Assembly (NCBI GenBank): GCA_903844645.1
Contig: CAIMUP010000065.1
Span: forward strand, 1-41,612
Direction of reading: 5' to 3'
Source: an uncultured Bacteroidota bacterium
GTDB taxonomy: Bacteria > Bacteroidota > Bacteroidia > AKYH767-A > JABDAW01
Length of the DNA: 41,612 bases
Shown: positions 34,285 to 41,612 of the stretch, piece after piece
Layout of the letters: each line of letters opens with the position of its first letter
How positions within the stretch are numbered: position 1 is the stretch's first letter
Made by a program: the position numbers and the translations under genes
The notes under the pieces: generated by a model
Database searches by the model: none
Told to the model about the DNA's origin: nothing
What the model saw: only the letters and a program-made list of their open reading frames with translations

Positions 34285-35571
34285 TTAGATTTTCTTTTTG
34301 TGGTTCTTAATAATGTCCTCCATTTTATAATCTATAATGTATCTGTACAGAGTCCTTTCCGAGATGCCGAGTTCTCTTGCGGTAGTACGCTTTTCTCCTT
34401 TGTTTTTATCGAGTATTAGTCGGATGTATTCGGCAGCTTTATCCTCGAGGGTTGGGGTTTTTTCGATTACTTTTAGTTCTTTGAGCTCCTTCTTTTTCTT
34501 TACTATTTTATTAGGAATGATTGTTTGCTCGATAGGGATTGTTTTAGGAGTAATGTTCATGTATTCTTCTGCATTGCTATCCTTTTCATTGTGCATAATG
34601 AAATCAGGGATTGCGGCATTATAATCTGTATATGTTGCGCTTTTGTTTGATGATAGTTCGAGGACCATTGCCCGGAGGTCGTTGACATCTCTTTTCATAT
34701 CGAACAAGACTTTGTAGAGGAGGTCTCTTTCCGACATTCCATCGCCTCCTTTTGTGGGAGCATTAAAGAGAACAGGCAGGTTGCTGCTTGTTTCTTGCGG
34801 GAGGTATTTATCAACCGTTTTAGGGGATACCATTCTTTCTTTTTCAAGGATGGAAAGTTGTTCGGTAACATTCTTTAACTGGCGGATATTTCCGGGCCAA
34901 AAGTAGTTAGTAAGAACCTCGCGAGCATCTGGAGTTAGCTCCAAGGGAGGCATTCGGTACTTATCGCCAAAGTCCACAGCAAACTTTCGGAACAACAGAT
35001 AGATGTCGTCTTTGCGGTTTCGCAAAGGCGGGATATGAATAGGGACAGTGCTTAACCGATAATATAAATCCTCTCTGAACTTGCCATTGTGAATGGCTTC
35101 GAGGATGTTAATATTGGTGGCAGCAACAACACGGACATCGGTCTTTAATGCTTTTGATGAACCGACCTTAAAGAACTCCCCCGATTCTAAAACACGAAGC
35201 AACCGAACTTGTGTGGATAAAGGTAAATCGGCAACTTCATCGAGGAAGATAGTACCACCATTCGCCACTTCAAAGTATCCCTTCCTTGCCTCATGAGCAC
35301 CGGTAAAAGAACCTTTCTCGTGCCCGAATAACTCCGAATCAATAGTCCCTTCAGGGATAGCACCGCAGTTCACAGCGATATAGGTTCCGTGCTTCCTGGA
35401 ACTTAGGTGGTGAATAATCTGTGGAAATGCCTCCTTCCCGACACCGCTTTCCCCATTAATCAAAACAGTAATGTCTGTTGGCGCAACTTGCATAGCCGTC
35501 TTAATAGCTAATTCCATCAGGGGTGAATTGCCAATGATCTTGAAGCGTTGTTTTATTTCGTTGATGGTCAT
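34285..35571 (-). CDS. Sigma-54-dependent transcriptional activator without receiver domain
   Basis: The 428-residue protein has an AAA+ domain directly at the N-terminus (Walker A GESGVGKE at 40-47, sigma-54 contact loop GSFTGA at 87-92 in place of GAFTGA, Walker B GGTIFLDEVADLP, arginine-finger region near FREDLYYRLSTVPI). A linker of about 110 residues and a Fis-type helix-turn-helix at the end (TARELGISERTLYRYI) follow. With no receiver domain it is not a typical phosphorylation-controlled regulator. Its ATG overlaps the stop of the nucleotidyltransferase gene (TAATG), so translation is coupled. Members are regularly found between miaB and lptE in Bacteroidota. Confidence 0.92.
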   Translation of the reverse strand: MTINEIKQRFKIIGNSPLMELAIKTAMQVAPTDITVLINGESGVGKEAFPQIIHHLSSRKHGTYIAVNCGAIPEGTIDSELFGHEKGSFTGAHEARKGYFEVANGGTIFLDEVADLPLSTQVRLLRVLESGEFFKVGSSKALKTDVRVVAATNINILEAIHNGKFREDLYYRLSTVPIHIPPLRNRKDDIYLLFRKFAVDFGDKYRMPPLELTPDAREVLTNYFWPGNIRQLKNVTEQLSILEKERMVSPKTVDKYLPQETSSNLPVLFNAPTKGGDGMSERDLLYKVLFDMKRDVNDLRAMVLELSSNKSATYTDYNAAIPDFIMHNEKDSNAEEYMNITPKTIPIEQTIIPNKIVKKKKELKELKVIEKTPTLEDKAAEYIRLILDKNKGEKRTTARELGISERTLYRYIIDYKMEDIIKNHKKKI

Positions 35572-36014
35572 TATTTAGGTAAATTCTTTAAATCAAGTTT
35601 GTCTTTGTCGCGTCCGGTTGCCTCTTTGTTCAGTTTCAAGTGATGCAAACTTATAAAAGTGATCTCTTGCCCCTCAAAAACTACATCTTGTTTTACTTTC
35701 CAACATTCATCAAAATCTAATCCTGAAACACTTGTCATAATATCAATACGATACGGGGGAAAGCCTAATTGTACAACCCTATCTTCATTAGTAAAATCGT
35801 CTTCAATGATGTCCAAAGTGCCAAAACCAAAATCTAATAATGCTTGTATTATTCTTTTTGCATTATTACCTCCTGGTTTTACCCAAAAATCAATAGCTCC
35901 AGTTGCCCTTAGATAGCCATAATTATTTACGGCATATCCTCCAACTACCAAATATTCAACCTTGTGAGCGTTTAAAAGATCTATAAACTCTTTGAAATCC
36001 TGGCTTAACTCCAT
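35571..36014 (-). CDS. Nucleotidyltransferase-fold protein, possibly inactive
   Basis: The 147-residue protein resembles the DUF6036/MNT-like nucleotidyltransferases (YLVVGGYAVNNYGY, RIDIMTSVSG, FISLHHLKLNKEATGRDKDK). The catalytic pair normally reads DID; here it is A40-I-D42 (RATGAIDFWV), so one metal-binding Asp is missing. A single base change (GAT to GCT) would explain this. It overlaps its small partner gene by 59 bp, and its stop overlaps the start of the sigma-54 activator. Such pairs behave as toxin-antitoxin-like or accessory modules; in this compact operon it looks like an insertion between miaB and the activator. Function is unknown. Confidence 0.8.
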   Translation of the reverse strand: MELSQDFKEFIDLLNAHKVEYLVVGGYAVNNYGYLRATGAIDFWVKPGGNNAKRIIQALLDFGFGTLDIIEDDFTNEDRVVQLGFPPYRIDIMTSVSGLDFDECWKVKQDVVFEGQEITFISLHHLKLNKEATGRDKDKLDLKNLPK

Positions 36015-36150
36015 TGTATTGTAATCTTATCAATAAATCTCTTATTTCCTCTAATGCCGACAATCGTTCTTGGGGTGTCTTGGTTAACCAATACTCAAGA
36101 TCGTTATCGGGTTCTTCGCCTAACTTAAATTTCCTTACTACTTTTTCCAT
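35956..36150 (-). CDS. Small partner protein of the nucleotidyltransferase
   Basis: The 64-residue protein (KLGEEPDNDLEYWLTKTPQE, SALEEIRDLLIRLQYNG, FQRVYRSFKR) matches the small protein typically encoded just before DUF6036-type nucleotidyltransferases. It is helical and charged, with no membrane segment. Its start is 5 bp after the miaB stop, and its 3' end overlaps the nucleotidyltransferase start by 59 bp. The pairing suggests that the two proteins act together, perhaps as an antitoxin-like partner; this is an inference from gene order. Confidence 0.75.
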   Translation of the reverse strand: MEKVVRKFKLGEEPDNDLEYWLTKTPQERLSALEEIRDLLIRLQYNGVKPGFQRVYRSFKRSQG

Positions 36151-36155
36151 ATTTC

Positions 36156-37553
36156 TTATTTCTTCACAGCATTACCGAGCAGGGTGGCAGAGGTGCAGTC
36201 ATTCACTAACACGGTTACATAATCTCCAATCTTAAACTCCTCTTTCGGGAAGATAACAACCTTATTCTGGTCATTACGTCCTGATAAATGTTCCGTAGAT
36301 CGCTTTGAGATTGCCTCTACAAGTACCCGATGCTCCTTGCCAAGGTCTTTCTGGTTGCTTTCCATGGATAACTTCAATTGCAGCTTGATTATCTCCGCCA
36401 ATCTTCTCGATTTTGTTTCAGCGGGAATGTCATCAGGGTATTGCCGGGCGGCTAAGGTTCCTGGGCGTTCGGAATAGGAGTACATATACGCAAATTCATA
36501 GCCGACATATTCCATTAAACTCAAGGTATCCTGATGTTCTTCCTCGGTTTCGCTGCAAAAGCCGGAGATGGTATCGGTCGAGATGCCGCAGCCGGGAAGA
36601 ATCCTTCTGATAGCTTCTATTCTATTGATGTACCATGCCCTGTCATAGCCGCGATTCATCATTTCTAAAACGCGTGAATTGCCTGACTGAACAGGTAGGT
36701 GGATATAATTGCAGATATTATCATACTTCGCCATGGTTTCTAACACATCATCCGTCATATCCTTAGGATGCGAGGTCGAAAACCGTACTCTTAACTCGGG
36801 ATTCACCAAAGCGACACGCTCTAACAGGTTTCCAAACGTAATCCCTTCCCATTTGTACGAATCCACGTTCTGTCCGAGCAGGGTAACCTCTTTATATCCC
36901 CCATTTATCAACTCTTTTGCCTCCGCGACGATGCTTTCCTGGTCGCGGCTTCGTTCTCTGCCACGGGTAAAGGGCACGACACAAAAGGAACACATATTAT
37001 CACAGCCACGCATAATCGAAATGAATGCCGAAATCCCATTTCCTCCCAGCCGTACCGGCGAAATCTCCGCATAAGTTTCTTCGCGAGACAGCAAAACATT
37101 GACTGCTTTCTGTCCGCTTTCAACAATCTGAATAAGGTTGGGTAAATCGCGATACGCATCGGGTCCAACCACCAAATCTACCAACTTTTGTTCCTCCAGC
37201 AGCTTCGTTTTCAGCCGTTCTGCCATGCATCCGAGCACTCCTATTATTAAATCAGGATTATTTTTCTTAGCACTTTTAAAATCCCGCAACCGAGTCCAAA
37301 TCTTTGTTTCGGCATTATCCCGAATGGCACAAGTATTCAGAAAAATAACATCCGCTTCATCAATATTATTCGTCGTCGAAAACCCATTACCATTCATAAT
37401 CGAAGCCACTATCTCGGAATCAGAAAAATTCATCGCGCAACCGTAGCTCTCCAAATACAATTTGCGCAGATGCGGCTTGTCATCATCCAGCAACAGCACC
37501 TCGCCTTGCCGCGATTCTTCTAATAATTCATTAAAATCGTTATTTCTTTTCAT
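36156..37553 (-). CDS. miaB: tRNA-2-methylthio-N6-dimethylallyladenosine synthase
   Basis: The 465-residue radical-SAM enzyme adds a methylthio group to i6A37 of certain tRNAs. The UPF0004 domain has C39 (YGCAMN), C75 (NTCAIR) and C109 (GCMAE) for one iron-sulfur cluster. The radical-SAM motif C184-C188-C191 ([19 protein letters not shown]) binds the other. A TRAM domain follows at about 405-465. A promoter box lies 31 bp before the ATG. It heads the run with the nucleotidyltransferase pair, the sigma-54 activator and lptE, all with gaps of 12 bp or less. Confidence 0.96.
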   Translation of the reverse strand: MKRNNDFNELLEESRQGEVLLLDDDKPHLRKLYLESYGCAMNFSDSEIVASIMNGNGFSTTNNIDEADVIFLNTCAIRDNAETKIWTRLRDFKSAKKNNPDLIIGVLGCMAERLKTKLLEEQKLVDLVVGPDAYRDLPNLIQIVESGQKAVNVLLSREETYAEISPVRLGGNGISAFISIMRGCDNMCSFCVVPFTRGRERSRDQESIVAEAKELINGGYKEVTLLGQNVDSYKWEGITFGNLLERVALVNPELRVRFSTSHPKDMTDDVLETMAKYDNICNYIHLPVQSGNSRVLEMMNRGYDRAWYINRIEAIRRILPGCGISTDTISGFCSETEEEHQDTLSLMEYVGYEFAYMYSYSERPGTLAARQYPDDIPAETKSRRLAEIIKLQLKLSMESNQKDLGKEHRVLVEAISKRSTEHLSGRNDQNKVVIFPKEEFKIGDYVTVLVNDCTSATLLGNAVKK

Positions 37554-37583
37554 GCTCTGCGATTAATCATTACGAATGAGCCG

Positions 37584-37615
37584 CAAAATTAGTCTTTTTT
37601 TGGGATAAGATTCAA
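37584..37615 (-). promoter_or_regulatory. Promoter of the miaB-lptE operon
   Basis: The complement of 37584-37591 is TAATTTTG, and a TTG (complement of 37613-37615) lies 21 bp upstream, close to the Bacteroidota -33/-7 spacing. Confidence 0.6.
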
Positions 37616-37698
37616 TCCGAAATCATGTGCATCACAAATTTTATGGAATTCTATGCCGAAGGCACGAATTTCTTTGAATAATAACCCCCTTTTTGTTA

Positions 37699-37887
37699 CC
37701 CCAAACCGACCTCTGCTTCAAAGTTTATGACCCCTGCTGCAAGGTTTGCCTTATCTACTGCAAAGTTTCTGGAATCTGCTGCAAAGTTAATGACATTTGC
37801 TTAAAAGTTTTTGACATTTGCTTAAAAGTTTTTGGCATTTACATAAAAGTTTTTGGCATTTGCATAAAAGTTTCAGGTTTCTGCTTC
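37699..37887. repeat. 21-bp tandem array H
   Basis: Nine units of exactly 21 bp run from 37699 to 37887. They share AAAGTTT at the start and TGC near the end; units change gradually from CCCCTGCTGC-type to GACATTTGCTTA-type ends. It lies in the divergent spacer between miaB and rpmB. The part at 37888-38031 shows no further feature, and the rpmB promoter follows. Confidence 0.92.
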
Positions 37888-38031
37888 GAGCTAAATCGCT
37901 GATAGTTAGTTTTTTATAAGCCAAAACGGATAAAATTGGGAATTTCCAGCCCAGATTCCCCAATCCAGCCCCATAAAATTCCAATTTGCCTCCTCAAAAA
38001 GAGCGTTTTTCGAGGAAGAAATCGAGGCAGA

Positions 38032-38062
38032 TTTGCGGTTAATAAAAATTTGTGTAGATTTG
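38032..38062 (+). promoter_or_regulatory. Promoter of rpmB
   Basis: TTTG at 38032-38035, a 19-bp spacer and TAGATTTG at 38055-38062 match the Bacteroidota consensus exactly. The ATG lies 34 bp downstream. Confidence 0.8.
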
Positions 38063-38096
38063 CAGCCTTAATCATAAAAAATAATACCATATTACG

Positions 38097-38333
38097 ATGT
38101 CAAATATCTGCGATTTAACAGGAAAAAAAGCCATGAAGGGCAACAAGGTTTCTCACTCGAACGCAAAGTCGTTGAGGAAGTTCAAACCGAATTTGAAGGT
38201 GAAACGATTTTTCCTTTCCGAGGAAGAAGGCTACATTACGCTGAAAGTTTCCACCTCCGCGTTGCGAACAATTAACAAAAAAGGGATCAACGCCTGCCTC
38301 GATTTGGTAGAAAAAAACGGTATCCTGAAATAA
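38097..38333 (+). CDS. rpmB: 50S ribosomal protein L28
   Basis: The 78-residue basic protein begins SNICDLTGKKAMKGNKVSHS and continues with KRFFLSEEEGYITLKVSTSALRTINKKGI (split here by the usual L28 landmarks), as in L28 of the 50S subunit. It has its own strong promoter and a terminator after the stop, so it is transcribed alone. In many Bacteroidota rpmB is followed by rpmG; none is seen here. The C-terminal NACLDLVEKNGILK is slightly different from common forms. Confidence 0.95.
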   Translation: MSNICDLTGKKAMKGNKVSHSNAKSLRKFKPNLKVKRFFLSEEEGYITLKVSTSALRTINKKGINACLDLVEKNGILK

Positions 38334-38369
38334 TTTAAGGAGCTAATCCTTAGTTATTCTATCATATTG

Positions 38370-38407
38370 AATTCCGGGTGAACTCCACAGTTTGCCCGGA
38401 ATTTTTT
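38370..38407 (+). terminator. Intrinsic terminator of rpmB
   Basis: AATTCCGGG (38370-38378) and CCCGGAATT (38395-38403) form a perfect 9-bp stem around a 16-nt loop, followed by a T-run. Confidence 0.85.
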
Positions 38408-38455
38408 ATTTGCAATAATTCCAAAAACGAAGCCTCTAATTAGTAATTTAATGTC

Positions 38456-39853
38456 ATGAAAAGATACTTTTATACCAGCCTCCTCATCTTCTTTACGAGC
38501 CTCGCCAGTAATGCACAAGAGGCAACGTATTATCGGTACGATACCGACTTGCTTTCCAAAGAATTTCATCGAAGTAGAAGGGACGAATTAAGGAAAATGA
38601 TGCCCGAAAAGTCCGTCGCGGTATTGTTTGCTGCCCCCGTTCGGAATCGGTCTGGCGATGATGACTATGTTTACCATCAGCAGCCCGATTTTTATTATCT
38701 TACAGGCTTTACCGAAGCCAATGCGATACTTATTTTATTCAAAGAAGAACAGATGATAGAAGGCACGAAAACGAATGAGGTTTTATTTGTAGAAGATAAG
38801 GATGCGAGTAGAGAAATATGGACAGGAAGGCGGCTTGGGAAGGACCATGTGGAGCCTGTTTTGGGGATTACGAAAGGAATGGCGAATACGGAGTTTGAGG
38901 GCATGAAGGTGGACTTTAAAAAGTTTGACAAGGTGCTGCATCTTGCCTTCCCGAAGGGAGTTGTGCATGAACGGGGGGAGAAGGCGGACTTATCTATTCT
39001 CGTAGATCAGTTCAAGAAGAAATACGACGGAGACAAAGAGGATGCTTTCGCATTATTTGAAGCCCTTGCCAAGCTCCGGATGGTGAAACAAAAGGAGGAA
39101 CTGACCCTTATGCGGAAGGCAATCGGCATTACTTGCGAGGCAGAGAAAGAAGTAATGCGTGCCCTGGAACCGAAGCAGTATGAATATCAAGTGCAGGCTA
39201 TCCTGGAGTATGAATTTAAGGCTCATGGCTCGGAATATGTGGGCTTTCCTTCGATATGCGGAGGCGGGGAGAACACTTGCATCCTTCATTATGAAACAAA
39301 CAGGAAGCAGTTGAAGGATAAGGACCTGATTGTGGTGGATATTGGGGCTGAATACCACGGTTACGCGGCAGATGTTACGAGAACTTTGCCTGTGAATGGG
39401 ACCTATAGTGTGGCGCAGAAAGCTATCTACAACTTGGTTTACAAAGCCCAAGCCGAGGGCATCAAAATGTGCAAACCGAATGGATCTTTTTGGGAACCGG
39501 GCAAGGCTGCCAAGAAGGTTATAGCAGCCGGATTGATAGAGCTGGGCATCATTAAGAGTGAGGACGAGGTCTCTAAATACTTTATGCACGGCACTTCGCA
39601 CCATCTGGGCTTGGATGTGCATGATGTGGAGATAAATTACGACCTTATTCCAGGAAATATCATCACGGTGGAGCCTGGCATCTACATTCCGGAAGGCTCT
39701 ATGTGTGATCCGAAGTGGTGGAACATAGGGGTTCGCATCGAGGATGATGTATTGATTACCGATACAGGCAACGAGGTGCTCTCTGCTACTGCCCCGCGAA
39801 CCATTGAGGAGATAGAGGCATTGATGAAGGAGGTAAGTATCTTTAATAAATAG
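38456..39853 (+). CDS. Xaa-Pro aminopeptidase (M24B, aminopeptidase P), secreted
   Basis: The 465-residue protein has a signal peptide (YTSLLIFFTSLASNAQ, residues 1-21), an N-terminal aminopeptidase P domain (FYYLTGFTEANAILIL) and an M24 pita-bread domain. All five metal ligands are present: D295 (VVDIGAEY), D306 (AADVTRTL), H382 (HGTSHHLGLDVHD), E406 (ITVEPGIYIP) and E429 (VRIEDDVLI). It removes an N-terminal residue followed by proline. The signal peptide places it in the periplasm, unlike the cytoplasmic E. coli PepP. A terminator separates it from rpmB, so it is read from its own promoter, which is not clear. Confidence 0.94.
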   Translation: MKRYFYTSLLIFFTSLASNAQEATYYRYDTDLLSKEFHRSRRDELRKMMPEKSVAVLFAAPVRNRSGDDDYVYHQQPDFYYLTGFTEANAILILFKEEQMIEGTKTNEVLFVEDKDASREIWTGRRLGKDHVEPVLGITKGMANTEFEGMKVDFKKFDKVLHLAFPKGVVHERGEKADLSILVDQFKKKYDGDKEDAFALFEALAKLRMVKQKEELTLMRKAIGITCEAEKEVMRALEPKQYEYQVQAILEYEFKAHGSEYVGFPSICGGGENTCILHYETNRKQLKDKDLIVVDIGAEYHGYAADVTRTLPVNGTYSVAQKAIYNLVYKAQAEGIKMCKPNGSFWEPGKAAKKVIAAGLIELGIIKSEDEVSKYFMHGTSHHLGLDVHDVEINYDLIPGNIITVEPGIYIPEGSMCDPKWWNIGVRIEDDVLITDTGNEVLSATAPRTIEEIEALMKEVSIFNK

Positions 39854-39985
39854 CATCCAACAGGAATCGGTATCCGTTGCGCTGTCGGCGGGGTGGTATT
39901 TAGGATTCTCTTAACACTTTTTCTTTAAACTTTCATCGTTTTCGGGGGTCTATGGTAGCGGTCAGGAGGCTGCGGGATAATCCTT

Positions 39986-41254
39986 ATGAATAAAAGTATA
40001 GTATTGTTAATAACACTCTTGTGTATTGCCGTTGTGGGTAATGCGCAAGGAACGATGGTTCAGCCCGACACGGTTTTTATGACTGTGTCGGAGGCTGAAA
40101 CACGCTTGGTGGCGGAGAATCTGACCCTCCTCGCGGCTCATTATGATATAGACCTCGCTAAGACGAAAGTGCTGGATGCGAAACTGTGGAATAATCCCAA
40201 TATTAACTATGCGCAAGGGCTATACACGCCTACAACGGGGAAGTATTTGGACAATACGAAGACCGGCACATACTCTATTCAGATTCAGCAATTGTTTTCT
40301 ATCGCGGGCAAGCATACGAACACGGTGAAGTTATCCAGAATTAATGAAAAGATGACCGAGATGCAGTTTAACGACATGGTGCGGAGCCTGAAATACCAGC
40401 TTTATACCGATATGAATACCTTAAATACCGACCAAATGATGGCGAAGGTGTTCGATTATCAGATGGAGAAGCTGGCGGTGTTGCTAACTTCGATGAATCA
40501 GGAGAAAACCCTCGGCGTAATTGCCGGAAACGAGGTATTAAGGGTGAGGGCGGAGCTGGAGGAGTTGAAAAACACGGCTGCCATGAACTTCAGCGAGATG
40601 ATGACGACCGAAAAAGACCTTAAAATCTTATTAAACCTGCCCTTTCACTCCTATATTATAGTGAAAGAACTACCGATTCCGACCAAAATAATCCCTTCGC
40701 TGCCAGAATTAATCGCGGTAGCAGCTACTAATAGAGCTGATTTGATGCTTACGAAGGCTACGGTGGAGTATCAGATGCAGAACATCAAATTGCAGAAGTC
40801 CTTAGCCGTGCCCGACCTCACGTTGGGGGTTTCGAGGGATGAATCGGGCAGTTTTGCTCCCAATATCGAGGAAATAAGCATTGGTTTCGACGTCCCGTTG
40901 TTCAATAGGAATCAACATCAGATAAAAATGGCGAAGCATTCAATGGCGCAAGCCATAATTAAGGACAGTTTGCAGCGAAATACCTTGGAAAACGAGGTCG
41001 CGGATGCCGTTATTCACTATCAAAATATGCAAAAACAGTTTAATACGATGGATTCGGACTTCGATACCATGTTGGAGGAGATGAATACCTCCGCGTTAGC
41101 GAATTATTCTAAGCATTTCATCAGCCTCGTGGACTTTTTAGACCAGATTCGTACCTTTTCTGCCTCCAAAACGAGCTTCTTGCAGCTTAAAAAGCAGAAA
41201 ATAGACGCAATCAACTACCTAAACTTCGTCGTCGGCATACCTATTATTAAGTAA
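39986..41254 (+). CDS. TolC-family outer-membrane efflux protein (second copy)
   Basis: The 422-residue protein has a signal peptide (IVLLITLLCIAVVGNAQG) and the repeated helical hairpins of TolC/CusC/CzcC-type channels (VSEAETRLVAENLTLLAAHY, TYSIQIQQLFSIAGKHTN, GSFAPNIEEISIGFDVPLFNRN). It is more similar to CzcC-type proteins than to the TolC at 11428, with which it shares only general layout. No pump or adaptor gene is visible before the window ends, so its partners may lie beyond 41612. No clear promoter is seen in the 132-bp gap before it. Confidence 0.9.
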   Translation: MNKSIVLLITLLCIAVVGNAQGTMVQPDTVFMTVSEAETRLVAENLTLLAAHYDIDLAKTKVLDAKLWNNPNINYAQGLYTPTTGKYLDNTKTGTYSIQIQQLFSIAGKHTNTVKLSRINEKMTEMQFNDMVRSLKYQLYTDMNTLNTDQMMAKVFDYQMEKLAVLLTSMNQEKTLGVIAGNEVLRVRAELEELKNTAAMNFSEMMTTEKDLKILLNLPFHSYIIVKELPIPTKIIPSLPELIAVAATNRADLMLTKATVEYQMQNIKLQKSLAVPDLTLGVSRDESGSFAPNIEEISIGFDVPLFNRNQHQIKMAKHSMAQAIIKDSLQRNTLENEVADAVIHYQNMQKQFNTMDSDFDTMLEEMNTSALANYSKHFISLVDFLDQIRTFSASKTSFLQLKKQKIDAINYLNFVVGIPIIK

Positions 41255-41349
41255 TGACCTGTTTTATTCACCCTCTTATCCACCAAAATCGTCAATACGA
41301 TGCTATTGAAAGCCGTGTAGATGGTTTTTTTCATCGGAAAGTACCCAAT

Positions 41350-41612
41350 TATAGCCTTCTCAATAGAAAAAGTAACCCTAACGATAGAAAAAGTAGTTTT
41401 CGCATACGTGAAAGTAGTTCAAACATATGTTTTAGTAGTACAAACATATGTTATTGTTGTACAAACATATGTTTTAGTAACAATAAGATATCTTTTAGTA
41501 ACAATAAGATATCTTTTAGTAACAATAAGATATCTTTTAGTAACAATAAGATATCTTTTAGTAACAAAAAGATATCTTTTAGCAACAAAAAGATACCTTT
41601 TAGTAACAATAA
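41350..41612. repeat. 21-bp tandem array I with changing palindromic core (continues past the window)
   Basis: Twelve units of exactly 21 bp run from 41350 to 41601, and a partial unit reaches the window end. Most start AGTA. The core changes along the array: irregular, then AACATATGTT (three units), then AAGATATCTT (five units), then AAGATACCTT. The register is never lost. The first 95 bp of the spacer (41255-41349) show no feature. Confidence 0.96.

Noticed and set aside
7149-41612. CRISPR arrays
   Set aside because: The repeat units are head-to-tail with no unique spacers, are only 21 or 42 bp, and no cas genes are near.
1-41612. tRNA, rRNA or riboswitch genes
   Set aside because: No cloverleaf, rRNA segment or known riboswitch core was found by eye in the spacers; a covariance-model search would be needed for a firm negative.

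Overview
The window comes from a member of the Bacteroidota, probably a free-living or environmental Chitinophagales- or Sphingobacteriales-like lineage. The evidence is a C-terminal type A sorting domain of the type IX secretion system, a two-component sensor with a Reg_prop propeller, an HYC_CC_PP-type small protein, Bacteroidota -7 promoter boxes (TAnnTTTG) in front of many genes, few Shine-Dalgarno sequences, and low-to-moderate GC.

Layout. 1-151 is the tail of a cut gene with its terminator. 255-2843 encodes a large secreted leucine-rich-repeat protein. 2988-6920 (minus) is a propeller sensor kinase followed by its NarL-type response regulator. 7899-9215 holds a predicted outer-membrane barrel protein and an HYC_CC_PP protein. 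9309-16652 is a copper/silver efflux locus (RND pump, TolC, two CusB-type adaptors, a heavy-metal-binding peptide). In it the pump gene is in two pieces: the C-terminal half lies first and the N-terminal half last. 17392-19463 (minus) contains a Ser/Asn-rich secreted protein, tryptophan 2,3-dioxygenase and a small membrane protein. 19809-24219 (minus) encodes an M1 aminopeptidase and a polysaccharide flippase. 24268-28115 (minus) is a tight operon of an Rpe-CBS fusion, DAHP synthase, a KdsC-type phosphatase and a HupE/UreJ-like protein. 28599-32716 (plus) carries 4-hydroxyphenylpyruvate dioxygenase, an OsmC-type peroxidase and PriA. 33757-37553 (minus) is a compact run of miaB, a nucleotidyltransferase pair, a sigma-54 activator and lptE. 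38097-41254 (plus) holds ribosomal protein L28, an aminopeptidase P and a second TolC-type protein.

The most striking feature is not a gene. All ten gene-free spacers longer than about 140 bp contain a tandem repeat array with a period of 21 bp, or 42 bp made of two 21-bp halves. The unit sequence differs at every locus, but the length does not. Units range from GC-rich to AT-rich. They occur between convergent, divergent and co-directional genes, and in six arrays the unit is built around an inverted repeat. In one array a paired substitution keeps the inverted repeat symmetrical. In another, a segment has flipped orientation without loss of register. Twenty-one base pairs equals two turns of B-DNA. 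This looks like one process or constraint that fixes repeat length but not sequence, acting on spacers across the region.

Secondary points of interest are the split and permuted CusA with an amber-interrupted metal-binding peptide next to it, an interspersed repeat inserted in frame in the ATP-binding domain of the sensor kinase, the Rpe-CBS/DAHP synthase/KdsC operon, and a nucleotidyltransferase with a changed catalytic motif placed inside the miaB-lptE operon. No rRNA, tRNA, CRISPR array, transposase or integrase was seen.
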